Made by a program: the position numbers and the translations under genes. This document shows, in pieces, positions 36,801 to 49,200 of a stretch of DNA of 64,000 nt; positions within the stretch are counted from its first letter, which is position 1; the number at the start of each line of letters is the position of its first letter. The DNA lies in contig WEDG01001037.1 in NCBI GenBank assembly GCA_017591395.1, positions 1-64,000 on the forward strand. Direction: 5' to 3'. A model generated the notes under the pieces. The model was not told the DNA's origin, did not search any database, and saw only the letters and a program-made list of their open reading frames with translations. The stretch comes from Schistocephalus solidus (Eukaryota; Platyhelminthes; Cestoda; Diphyllobothriidea; Diphyllobothriidae).

Positions 36801-37239
36801 AGCGCATCGGTTCCCACGGACGCCGTAGAAGGAATCGTAGTTCTGTATTTTGACATATTTTCCTGATGTTTCTGGGAATTGTTTTGCCCAAGATCCTTCT
36901 CTTTAGTTCTTTAGCTCATGAGCCATACCACATATCTGTGCTGGCGAGAAAATGTATTAAATGGTGGTTCACAGTCAACATGTCACATTGCCATCATGAA
37001 TCCTCATGACAGTTTATAAGGCTCTCGGCGAACAAGACCTCGGCACCACGTACACATGTAGCGCTGTCGCTGGTGGTTAGGAACTGCTTATCCGTCCGAT
37101 GCGAGAGTCTCCTTGTATCGCAGCTGGCCTTTACTAATGGCCATTTCAGTGAACTGAATGATAAACGCTCACCGCTCGCTAATGGAACCCACTTGTCACG
37201 TTCTGCGTTGAGGCTCTCTCTCGAGCGACACCCGCAGAG

Positions 37240-37385
37240 CATTACGGCTAATAAGCCAGAAATGACCGTTCCAATCTCTCTTGTCTTTTTCGGCAATATT
37301 CATCTGCTTACTTTACTACTAACCACCACGCGGCTGCTGGTGGGGCTCATGAGTGAGCCTCAAGGCATTATGGGATAATTGAGTT
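37240..37385 (+). repeat. SINE-like repeat, body and tail
   Basis: AAGCCAGAAATGACCGTTCC and then GGCTGCTGGTGGGGCTCATG match, in order, the minus-strand body and tail of the copy at 30420-30710. The tRNA-like head is not evident, so this copy may be truncated. Confidence 0.6.
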
Positions 37386-37442
37386 CTGTTAGCGATCGGT
37401 GAGCGACCATCACCGATTGCAGTCAATATTCCTGATCTAAAC

Positions 37443-37660
37443 CGACATGACAACAAGCCCGTGGCTCAATTGTTAAAGCGTTTGACTTTTGATCACCAAG
37501 TCGTGGGTTAGATCCTCGGGTGCTACCCCATATTTGGTTGGGTATGACTGGCTAACAAAGGCCAGTAATAGCCATCCCGGTATCTATTTTCTTTGTCGGG
37601 AATAGTCATCTAGATTTTAGATTGTTCCTCGACTCCATGAGTGGTGATTCCCTGCTCAAC
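37443..37660 (+). repeat. tRNA-derived SINE-like repeat, head and body
   Basis: GCCCGTGGCTCAATTGTTAA contains a perfect A box (TGGCTCAATTG). A stem-loop with loop CTTTTGA stands where the anticodon would be, and GTGGGTTAGATCCTCG is a B box with a one-base loss. The body GGCCAGTAATAGCCATCCC follows. The acceptor stem does not pair, so this is not a working tRNA gene. Confidence 0.65.
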
Positions 37661-37669
37661 AACCACCGT

Positions 37670-40600
37670 CGATTGATCTCACATAGCGTGGCAAAAGAAG
37701 TAAGCATCGTTGATTAGATCATACGCTATCGCCTTATATTTTTCGGATTATCAGACTGTCAGACGGATGCTGCTGGACCGCACCATGCGTTGGAGTATGT
37801 GGAGAGAACTTAGCACACTTTTGTGGTTGTGATGGTGGCAACCAAACACCCCACATGGAGGGAATTCCAGTGCCATCTTTCACAGATATGCTGAGTTTAA
37901 CACAACCAGCTCATCAAAGGTGATATAATTGCATCTTCCAGAGTAACGGGTGGAAATGTTTTTGCCTCGTTTGCTCTTGTACTAATACACGCTTGACACA
38001 GTTCTGATCACAATGAAGCCCAAAAGCGAAACGTTTGTCTATTAGGTCACAGTAGTCTATAAGTGTGCAGTTTATCATAAAACTGGGTTCTCAGCTATAT
38101 GGGCATGCAATAAACGGTGGACGGCATAGCAGACCTCCCGGAGAGCCTTCTGCTTTCTGACAACAGGTAAGGGTTGACTGGCACATCATGGATCGTAGGA
38201 GGACAAAACTCTTCTTTGCGGATGACAACGTTTTTAGAAAACAGATCTTGCCTTCTCCCATCGTGCCACTTACTGCCTCATGCGACAGAATTTCGAAATT
38301 GATTACGACTGCGTGAGTTAGTCCGAGCCACCTAAGAAGAAGGATAAAGAACTTTTATTTCGTGCGATAACGCAAGTCTGCTGAGTAAAGCCTATAATTC
38401 TGCCAGTTGAGTTCATGACTGAGAACTTTAATTAAAAGCATTACCTCATGCCGTTTCAGTTAAACCCACATATCAAACAATAATTAGTGTTTTCAGAACT
38501 TAGCTTGTACTTGGCTGCCGCAGATTTATGACACAAGTGCAGATGTTAGAAGACATTTTGTGTTCGAAAATATGGCTGCGAAGTTTATGGAGTCCAGATC
38601 GGTCGCGGGTCTTGACAAATCGCCTCTAACTTCTAATATCACGTCGCAAGCTTTCTGGCGAAGGTACACTTTCATGTCATTCGAATTCGTGGGGAGAAGG
38701 ACCAAAGAAGAAGAAGGACAGTTGAATGACCGTCACTTGTAGTGGTGAACTGCGAAGTACAGTTAATAAATAGAACGAATTTATTTGATGCTCGATGCAC
38801 CATACAAACTGGTCTGCTGAGTACTTTAGGAGTCAGATCGCTTGGGATACGCTATGCGTCCATTCGGTCTAGAGTTCACGACGTTCTATTGCTTTTCAAA
38901 AGAGGCGCACCTAATAGTCAGACCCTTTCATTTGCCGAAAGTTGTTGCATTTACGTGTTCTGAGCAGCCCAACTTGCGATGTTATTTAACAACATGGGTT
39001 GGGCTTTTCAGGTTATAATTAGTAGACGGCTTTGAGAGCCTATATGAGGCGATTATGATCCTATTTAATATTTGGTTTTGGGGTAATTTTCTCGCGATCA
39101 TCGGTATGTGCTCTTTTGGTTATGCATTGTTATCTCTTTTTTAAGAACCCAGTCATACACATAAGTAAAACTCGTCAATACTTATGTGTTTAAGTATTCC
39201 TCAAAATAGTACTGACATGCATTATTTAACGGAAGCTCATTTTATAGCAGTCGAAAAAAGCAGCCTTATTTTACCATATGCACAATCAGAACATTGGACT
39301 ACAAGATGAACTTATAGAAATAGTTATATCCTTATCGTGTTTTGATGAAAATTTTAGAGGTTAGTTGACAGATTATATAAGCCTTTTATTATAATTTATC
39401 AATTTCCAGACTAAGCAACCTTCATTAAATAACGTTTTTGAATGTTTTACTGTGAAACCCATGCGGACACCGGCAGCTTAATGACACAAATACAAGCATA
39501 TACTGTTATGCAAATGACGGATAGATGTAATACGGGGTTGCCATTCAAAACCGACATTAGCGTCCGGATTTGAACTTTAACTGGCTGTTTTTCCTGCTAA
39601 AGCGCCCGAGTTTCTTAACACCGGAACTGAATTCATCATGCCACGTCCGTTCACACAACGTTTATATTCGTTAAATTTCCCAATTGAGGTTCATGGGTAA
39701 TGAGTCACCAACACGGAACAACCTGAAGAAGGCATGGGGACAGATAAAAACTCACTTCCTTACTGAGCAAAGGACGGTGCTTGTGGTTATTGAGAACTTG
39801 ACAGAGGACCATGAAAATTATGGTTGGTGTGGGATATCACTGGTTCTTCTAGGTCGATCCCTGCTTCCGTGATCAAGTCCAGCGATGGGTTCGTTATCGC
39901 AGAATGTTAATGGCGCCATGTATGTATAAACGCGAAATCATTTAGGCAGAGCCTCTGCTTTTAGAGCGAACGTCGATCTAAAAAAGTGGTATCCTCTTGG
40001 GTTAAATGACCACGATTTATGGGGGGGGGGCTGTTACGATGGGACGGTTACTTCTTTTCAAAATCATTTTCATTCTTTCCAGTTTGCAATGTTTAACTCC
40101 TGCAATGACAAATGCCGCGTTTGTCAGTCTCCGACTCCTCGAAAAATGCATACTTGGAAATATACTCGAGGATAATTATTTTGTTTTACTACTCCGAAAA
40201 TAGGGACCGTAAACAAAATACATACAAGATACTGTGTAAAGTCCCCGAGACGTGCAAGCAGCGACCCAGAAAGAAAAGAAGACGTGGACGTGTTCAATAT
40301 ACTAGTAACCTAAGTACAGTAGGAAACTAATGGGAAAGGGGAACCTAGGTTCAAAATAATCTTAATCCGTCGGATGGCTTTTCGGTTGAGATCCGGGCAG
40401 AGTGACGGACGGCCTGCGGAGAGGATTCCTGGTCGTAGATGCAGCCGGAAAACGGGGGTCCAGGATTTCATTCCTCAGCCGTATTTATTACATCTCCATT
40501 GACAAGGTCGGATCCCACCGGTGATGATTGGTTGGGTTGAATTAGGGAAATGAATTTAAACAAACTTAAGCTAGGTTTTTTTTCCTTAAATTAATTTTAA

Positions 40601-40680
40601 AACTATATTGTTATGTTATAAAACTTTTATAAGAAACATAAATCATTTTTAAGTGCTAGACGTATAAATAGGATGAAGAA
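37670..40680. other. no gene recognised
   Basis: Only short open frames occur here. A run of ten G residues sits at 40021-40030. No protein motif, splice pattern or repeat shared with the rest of the window was found. Confidence 0.5.
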
Positions 40681-40687
40681 TCGCGCG

Positions 40688-40707
40688 CGCGCCCCTTAAG
40701 GGGCGCG
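40688..40707. repeat. perfect 20-bp GC-rich palindrome
   Basis: CGCGCCCCTTAAGGGGCGCG is self-complementary over all 20 bases and is preceded by a CG-alternating run. It stands alone in a very AT-rich stretch. It could form a cruciform or hairpin or mark the edge of an old insertion. Confidence 0.85.
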
Positions 40708-41649
40708 TTATCTAGAAGTTTCTACGGACGCGCGTGGAACACGTGTTTAGAACTTTCTACAAACTGTAGAGATAGACACCAAGACGAAACACTTAATTAA
40801 ATAAGCAGTATACGATGAGATAATTTTGATAATTTAGTTTTTGCTAATCCAAAATTTACAAACGCAATTAGTAGAAGATTATCAGTTTTCACAAAATTTT
40901 CGTATATAATTAACCTCTCTGACGTGCCTTTTTGAACTTAGAGCGGGTCTTAATGTAAACATATATAGCCCAAAAATACTCCAATGTAAAATGGAACGCA
41001 AATATTTTCATTTTTAGCAAACAATATATCACGTTTTTTTCTGAAAGGTGAAAGAACCGGCCCATCTTTCACATTTTACCTAAGAAAAAGCTCAAGTCCG
41101 CACATAGTTGTTCGATAAATATCAAATAAATGCAAGTTGAAACATGCACCTAACTGAAGAATATTTTCTTGCGCTATCTTAAGTATATTACTTGTCGACT
41201 ATTTTTGTGGATGTTCCTTTTTCTTGGCAATGAGTTTCGAGGTTTTGGTGCATTTAAAAACATGATGGAAATGGTAATTTACATTAGAAAGTATATACAA
41301 AAGCTCACTAATTTGCTAAATACTATTAAAAATATCTTCTTTTAAATGGTTTTATAAACACATCGAAAAAATCTAAATAGAGGGGTAATCGATTTTAAAT
41401 ACAGAAATTCATGAATCGTTCGCTAGTATTTTGAGAATGGTCTGACATTACCGGTAATCCAAAAGAAAAAATACCAATATGGAAATTTGTTCTCTTAAAA
41501 TGCCAAAAATGGTAGGTTTGTAATTTCAGCTGAAAATTTCTATGAAAATATATTAATCACAGTAACAATACTTCATCACGTTTTCAATCTATGCCATATT
41601 TTTAAAAAAAGGTTTTTCAAACGAAGTTATCTGATTTTTCATATTTCAT

Positions 41650-42020
41650 TTAAGGCTTAATTTCGCATAGTGTCGTTGATTATTATTTCACAGCTTTAGT
41701 ACATGCATGGGTGCCAGGTTACGAGTGATTATCAATCTTTCGAAAATTTCAGCTTTTTGCAGTAGATAGGTCACACACTGTACGAGCGAAAGTATTAACG
41801 TGGTTGATGCCCGGAAATCCGGTGTGAAACTATCTCAGAATGCTTGCTTGGAACAATGAATCGTTCGTAGAAGAAGATGCAATCGTTTTCCATACGAACG
41901 CGTTGATACCTTGGTTTCCAATGACATCAGCAGCGCTGCCAATGAGGGCAAAATTTCGAGTCCCATGGGCAGAAATATAAATGCTTTTTGAAAAGGTGAA
42001 GTCAATGTGGACAAGCATGG
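41650..42020 (-). pseudogene. possible Ty3/Gypsy integrase zinc-finger relic
   Basis: The minus strand reads SLFQASILR, one stop, then FHTGFPGINHVNTFART. This resembles the HHCC entry of Gypsy integrases (LRxxVLxxxHxGHPGIxRMKxLAR). The following cysteine pair and catalytic core cannot be seen. Resemblance is short, so the call is tentative. Confidence 0.4.
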
Positions 42021-43309
42021 TGGTTCAAACTGTAGCACTCCAATGCAAAATAAAAGTGCAGATTTTTCAGAGACCTGCAGGGCGTGAATAGATGAGTATT
42101 ACCATAATACCGGTGTCACCAGGTGGGGAAAGGTCATTTAGCTAGTTTTCATAAATCTCCGTGAGACAAATAACAATGTTTGAACAGTAAAAGGGCTTAT
42201 GGCTCATTTAAGCGAACGCCTGTAAGTAATTCAAATGGTCGACGTGTAAGTGGCGATCTCGTCCATGTTTCTGTGTTAAAACAGCGCAGACTTCATGAAC
42301 CATTCCGTTTGCATTTTGTCGATATAATCAGTCGCATTAAGTATGAGATTGCAATGTTCATTATTTGCGATGCTAGGATTGGCTGCATATTTACGAGTGA
42401 TATATAATCTAATAGCCGACAGTGAGTGACCAAACTCATGCAAATTTAACTAAAATTCTAAAATTATTTTACGACTAGGAAGGTGTATTTAAGGGAAGTT
42501 GTAATATTAGCTATTGTTTAACCCAAGTAAAGAGTGTATCGACACGGCAGAATGCCGGCTTCTGAATGCTCTGCTTTCAGGCCGCCCACAGAAAACCGTA
42601 ATTGGTACAAAGCACTACTTATATAGTATGCATTTTCTTTCTATTGATTTCCACTGCCCTTATAAATGTAACAATTAGCTAAATTAATCTAATCACGTTT
42701 ACGTTATCTAATAACAGTTTACGATACCCATCCATTTCTTCAAGCAAAGTATGTTTATTTTTAAAATTTGACCAGTTTTCATTTCTGACTTCTCATATAT
42801 TAAGACAAAACTGTTAATTACATGCGTGGAACGTGCTCAGATCCATTCCATTGGGCAAACAATATCGAGATTTATATCCTGAGGGATCTCATTCGTCAGC
42901 GTTTGAAATAAACACGTGGATGTGGCCTAAACATCATGGCGCAGGATATGGTATGCAGTCAATATCAACAACATATTACCTGTGGAAGGCGTCTTACGGT
43001 AATAAGTGATGATACAGCTTACATGGGTGGGCCTGAGGACCAAAGTTTCTAACCTTAACCGCAACCCCAGGCTTGACTGTAAGAATAAACTTGACTTTAA
43101 TCCCATGCCTAAACATAGCAAAACCTACTTTAATAAAGATAGTAGGGAGTCTGGCGTATTAAAACCACCCAGATTAAAAAACATACACTTACCTGAAACT
43201 AAATGCTCCAGATGGTACCTGTCATTGCGAAGGATAACTGAGTAGCTTCCGAGCTCTTCCGTCATCAAAAGAAAAATTCAAACCAGGAGGCTGACAAAGT
43301 GGTAAGCCA

Positions 43310-43765
43310 CAATCTTGGCATTGTTTATCAGGAGTATCTCGATAAGATTGGAGGAAAGCTTGCTGCTTCAGTGCTCGAAGGTACCTGACGATGGACGATT
43401 GAAAATAAAAAGGAAATTTCTGGTTGCTTTATTGTGGCAGGTGAGGCATAAAATAGACGGGAAGTTCTCATTTCTAAAGCCAGACAAACGGGGGGATTGG
43501 GTGGTAATAACTGGGTACATCGCAGGTGAGGAACACTTTTGGCCCTGGTTATCAGGAGGATTTCGGCAGGATTGCTGATTCAGTGACCGAGTCTGTGAGA
43601 CGCTGGATAATTGAAAATGAAAAGGATGTTTCTGGTTGATTTATTGCCGGAGATATCGTATTTAAGAGACAAGAATAGATCTTTTCTGAAAGCCAGCAAA
43701 CAGGGGGGGGGGGGGGCGGGGGGTGAGGGGAAATCACTGGTTCTATCGCAGATGGTGCTCAAAAT
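43310..43765. repeat. two-copy tandem repeat, about 220-bp unit, with G-runs
   Basis: Unit 1 (about 43313-43535) and unit 2 (about 43540-43765) share ATTGAAAATAAAAAGGAAAT versus ATTGAAAATGAAAAGGATGT, TTCTGGTTGxTTTATTG, AAGCCAGACAAACGGGGGGA versus AAGCCAGCAAACAGGG, and ATCGCAG. In unit 2 the G-run has grown to 14 G, followed by C, six G, TGA and four G (43703-43730). Confidence 0.75.
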
Positions 43766-43769
43766 ATAA

Positions 43770-46160
43770 TTCTGACAACCTCGATTCCGACTTAGGTGCA
43801 TTTGATTCTTGGCACATAATTGTGTCTTTATCGTTAATTAAATGATGAAAGTGGGCGCATTTCTGAAAAACAATGCTAAATGACGTTTTTAAAGGAAAAT
43901 TTGGCGTCCTTAACTATATGTATTCTTCATAAAGCAACGTCATCGCAAGTAATCAAAATTATGATATATCAGATGGAAGTTATCGGAGACATCCACACAC
44001 AATTTACTCAGAATGTACACTTTTTTGAGACGAAATCTAGATGAGTTTGTGTCAGGTTAAATAGAATTGTTAGCTTAACGTTCACCTGCTGTGTACTGCA
44101 AGGCCCTGGGAAATAGTTCTTGCGAAGGTGATTAACCAACAAGAAGCTCTTTGCCAATCCTCAGTCACTGGTGAGTGTTTATGCGTACTTCGTTAGATAA
44201 CACGAAAGCCAAAACTGTATGCAGGCAAATAAGGCCTGTAAACAGAAAAAATGGGATGAAATGGACTGAGCTCCTTCGGGTCGAAAAACTTCAAATTCTC
44301 GTGAGAAATCGGTAGAGACACAATAAGTGCCACTATTAAGAAAAGCGTAGAAAAGGCTACTCAAATACGGAGGAGGAGACTGTAAAATTAGTGCATACAG
44401 TGCCTTGCAATGAAGCAGCATACCTAGACATGCATTCCGGTGGTGAATTAAACAACAGATGAAAACAGTGTGCTTCCTGTTCCTCTTAAAATATGATAGT
44501 CACAGGACAATCAGGTGTGTAAGTTGTGTGTGCCGATATACTGAAGGTCACTTGCGAAAATTTAATCCCATCTGTGAAAACACATGGTAAGCCATGCCTG
44601 TTATGCGGAAAGCGGCATATATCCGGCACGGTTATTTAACAGAAAATAAGTTTTTATGTTCGTCAGCACGCCTAATGGAAACACGTTCAGTTGAAATGAG
44701 AGAAAAGAATGACCAAGTGGTTAGGCCTATTGTGTTTCACCGATCAAACGAATGGGCATGTACACTAAAATCTCAAAATTCGTCGACATACAAACTACGA
44801 TGAACTGACTTAGAAATAAATTATGCAATTGCTTTATGTAACAGTCCTATTACTAAGAATGTAATTTCAATTTCAACTAAGCCCCTTAGGTGCAAATGAA
44901 AAAAATGCTCCTAAAAAATATTAGCTCCTCGTTTCGTAGCACAAAAACGAGAATTCTATAGAAATGGCCAAACGGTAGACTCCTAAAACCAATTCTCCTT
45001 AAGTGTCCTGTCATTAATTATATGTGTTGAGTTTCAGTTTTTTTGCTTTTCGAGGTGGACTTACTTATAGGTGTCATAGCACCGCCAGGACACAGTTTAA
45101 AACAGCGACTTTGCCCAGAACCTTTAATAGTAGGTTAGAAAATCAAGTGAAGGTGGTATACGACTTCCGGCAGAGTTACTACCAAATGAAATGTCAACAA
45201 ATATTTTGAAGCGTGTTTTGGATTCCAAAACAACTGCAGTATGGGTTTTTATAATGCTTATCGTGCAGCCTAATCCTAAGATATTTTAGGCGGATTTTGG
45301 AAGAGTTTCGTTCCAAGCATCTACTAAAACTACACTTTTAAAGCATTGAATACATTGAATTAGGACACCTATTCATTTATATTTGATACTTTTATCAATT
45401 TTAATATATTTTAAAAAGAACATCCAAAAAATATTATTCCTTGCACCATTCGTTACCAAGTTATTTCTTTGAATTTCATAACACAGGAACGGATGCGTGT
45501 CAGTAGGAAATTTCGAAATAATTAGACTTATAAGGTAAGGAAATATCCAATCATAACGCATAGTATCTAGCCGTTCATTTATGCTTCTTATAAAATATAA
45601 AACATGGTACGAATACATTGGAAAAGATTCTGAGAAGTATGTGATCTCTTCCACAGAATTACGAGAAATGTATTAACTTCATTAGTCGGCATAAGCAAGG
45701 CACATAATTTGGAAACCCTGTTTGACAGTGTAACATCAGGTCCAGGTCAAAATACCCGCGGATTCAGAAGGTGATTTAAAAACGAAAGTTTACTTTTAAA
45801 TACCCTAAGCTTTTCAGAAATGGCTTTTTCTACGACATGAGTGCAAAAAAGATTATTTTCGTAAATATTTTCTCTAAAATGTATAAGACCATTTTCTTCG
45901 CCATGAGTGTCATGTAAATTGTGAGCTTTATTCTGAGCACATTTACGCAAGAGCTGCAAAATAACGAAGGTTTTTGAACTGAACCAATGGTAGCAGTAGG
46001 ATCTCCTTCGAAATAATATTGCGGATGCCGCTGAGAATCATCGACCGATTAAGCAGAAACGGAGACTCATATTCAGCCAATGGCGGTTTCGCTTCAATTC
46101 ATTGGTTCACTGCAAGATAGGTGAACTGGAACTTGGCAACTGCTACGAAAACGGTTTAGT
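43770..46160. other. upstream region of the KLHL gene, nothing recognised
   Basis: AT-rich sequence with short unassigned frames, for example minus 45373-45654 (93 codons) and 45747-45959. No TATA element or other promoter motif can be called with confidence. The KLHL transcription start should lie near the end of this stretch. Confidence 0.45.
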
Positions 46161-46168
46161 GAAAGACG

Positions 46169-46288
46169 ATGACACGGCGAATGTTGACATGTCAAACCAC
46201 ATTTGAAGACAGCCGACCATTGCATAGAGTTTTACCGGTCCTTAATGAATTTCGTAAAACGAACAGCTTTTCTGATGTGGAAATCGAG
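46169..46288 (+). CDS. KLHL exon 1, start of BTB
   Basis: The ATG at 46169 opens 40 codons ending SFSDVEIE, the entry to the BTB fold (FxDVxL). The donor is GAG|GTAGGT. The following intron is 37 nt. No in-frame alternative start upstream gives a better BTB N-terminus. Confidence 0.85.
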
Positions 46289-49200
46289 GTAGGTTCGCTT
46301 TATTATTTACTATTTTGTCACCTAGCTATCGAATGGGGAGCGGCACACAGGACACAGAGTCATATTGGCTGCGCGAATACCTGCATTGAAAGATGAGCTT
46401 CTACGTCATTGTTCAAAAAGGGTCATCATGTGGACCTACCCTGGCATGCTTCCAACGTAGCCACATTTTCACTTACACCCTAACTACTGGAAGGGCTGCT
46501 TTAGCGATAATTGATTATGCCTACACAGGGAAACTGGAGATAGCGATGGACACGGTAGAGGGAATTCTATGTCTCGCGAATGACTTGATGCTTGGTACAG
46601 TTTCAAAGTGGTGCGAGGAGTTCCTCTACTCCATGTACGCATCCAATGCATTCTGAGTGCAATTTCAAAGCTTAAATCTAGACCATATTCCATTTTGTAT
46701 GGGATTTAGCCAGAATGGGCAATTTGAGTTCACTTATAAGAGATTGCATTCGAAAGATGCAAGAGACATTCCAAGATTTCATATGCCGGGACTCGTTTGC
46801 AAAACTCTCTCTGGATGCTTTGATCCAGGTTGTGCAAAGTGAAAGTCTTAATGTTCAAACGGAGGATCAGGTAGTTTTGGCGATTTCACAGTGGACAGGT
46901 TCTCTAAAACATACTGATGGAACGGAACGCCTTCCAGACCTGCTTCGCGAGGTTCGTTGGAATGCCGTATCCAATGAAGCGTGGCAGCGTATTGCAGGTG
47001 ATGAAAATGTGATCAAATTATTTCCACACTTCAGGTATTCTCTAGTTTAAATTCTACATGTACTTAATCAGCGACTACATGAAAGCATGTAAGGCCGGCT
47101 GCGGGAAGGCAAACGATCCACTTATACCCTGTCCGTTTAACCGAAAAGCAAGATGCTACAATAAGAATATCACTCTTTTGATCGGACTTGACAACCATCA
47201 AAACCAACCAGAATATACATTTGCCCTGCATGATGTGAGTAAACCGAGAGAGAGTAAGATTATCTGCAAAATGCCAGGTCGAAAATACGCATCGGCCGTG
47301 GCTTTTCGGGGTAAGCTACGAGCAAATATTTTTATAGTTTGATTTGCTAGACAAGGTGGTAATTATTGGTGGTTACAAACCACGTGCGTCCAATACGGTG
47401 ATGATTTTCGATTTGCCAACCAGAAGGAGTAAACCGGCTGCTCCCATGAAGTTTTCCCGGACTGAGTGTTCCGCTGTGCGATGTGGTGATTTCATTATTG
47501 TGTTTGGAGGAAAAGATCACTATTGGAATCATCACGCTTCCTGCGAACTTTTTCGACCTTTGAAAAACGAGTGAGTTTCTAGGGGGCACTTACCATTATG
47601 TGGAAGTCTCCTGCAGAAATATTTTTATAAAAGTATAGACTTTTTTGAATATGAGAAATTCCTGCATACTTGATGGATATAAAAACCCTTTAGGAGTTAC
47701 AGATTTAAATGGTTGCTTTCAGAAGATTGTCGAATCTTGGCTAAAGAAGTATTTATCTTAACAGGCTCGTATTTCCTATTAACCATCGACCATGAATGCC
47801 ATAACAGCCATGCAATTCGTACTCGTATTGAATGGTAAATGGGCTCAGTTGCTTAATGGAGGATTTGCGAGAAGTGAGTCATTTTCCGGTGTGCACCCCC
47901 GGCAGGCCAGAGCGATGTCTGATGGGCCAGCGAGGGATGTGGTTAACTCTTGTTCCTTAAATGACGTCAAGGGTGTCGATCTTGAAATGCGGTTTTTGCG
48001 TTACTTCAAAGAATCCTGCTAGGAGCGTAATTGCTGAAAAAGGGATAAGGGAATACTTTCTTTCACACACGAACTGGCGGGCATCCTTGCTCAGTTGTTT
48101 GGAAAGGCATTTCAAGTGCTGTCTGTCTGAGCAATCGTGGCTGCAAGAAATTTTGAAGACCACAATGGTGAATGCGCCTCATAGAGAGCAATAAAGGGAA
48201 AATCACTAAGGAAATTGGCCATGGGCATTGATAAGCATTGGCGTTGAGTTCAGTGATAACGAGATGCAGGTGAAGGTAGCAGCGTTTTCGGAAGAGATGT
48301 GTAGGAGCATTTGGGTTCATCCACTAGTTGGTGAGGCATAATGGAACAAGTAATACCGTCATCTTCAGGATGAAATTCAGACACCATCCAAGGTCTCGTG
48401 CGAACGACAAAGGTCCGAAAATAACGTTTGTGTTAAAAAAGAAGACAAATATGAGAGTGAAGAAGGGTGATAAATTCAAAAAGCTTGTCTTTAAAAAACT
48501 AATATACGTATAAAAATTTCTCAATGTGACAAATTCTAGCGAACTTTACGGATTCAAAGACACTGTGGAAAGTATACATTAAAATGTCGGTTTTCAAAGG
48601 TTTGCGAATTGTGGTCAAAAAATAAAATATATGAAATTATTAAAATTGCCCCTACTGCATCAGCCAAAAATACCAGAACAATGGTTTTGACTTCAGCGAG
48701 AACAATGTACAGGTGGGGTTAGCAATGATTTCACAAGAGACAAGGGTAGGAAACGTTGGGTTTATCCCTAGTTGGTGGAGCATAATGAAACACGTGGTAA
48801 CGTCCTCATCCTGCCCGAAACGGCCCATGTGACAGGGTCTTGCGCGAAGAGCAAAGGTTCACTAAAACCGCTGTAGAACACAAAATGTCACCGAAGTAAG
48901 GTTAAAAATGATGGAAAATTGCGCTGCCGAAGTGGCGCGTAACCATCATTAGATATGAATTATTTTAAAAAAAGAAAGTTCTTCACAATTGTCATTGCGC
49001 TTATTGAACGACTGCAGGTCAGAAAACCAAAACACAAGCAGTTCACTACGCCAGCGGTCATCTAGCCTTTCGGGAATTTAAGCTTCGTCAAACTTAAGGG
49101 TGTGACCGTATCCCGATGCATGAGATGCGACTTTGAGAGTTAGCGCATTTCATCCTCACTGCTACCGCATGATCAGCCATCCTCTAGTGGAGTTGTCTTC

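Noticed and set aside
46420..46715. Frameshifted kelch pseudogene
   Set aside because: Apparent frameshifts and stops in the BTB region disappear when 34-37-nt introns are spliced; every phase then agrees and the full 606-aa frame is open.
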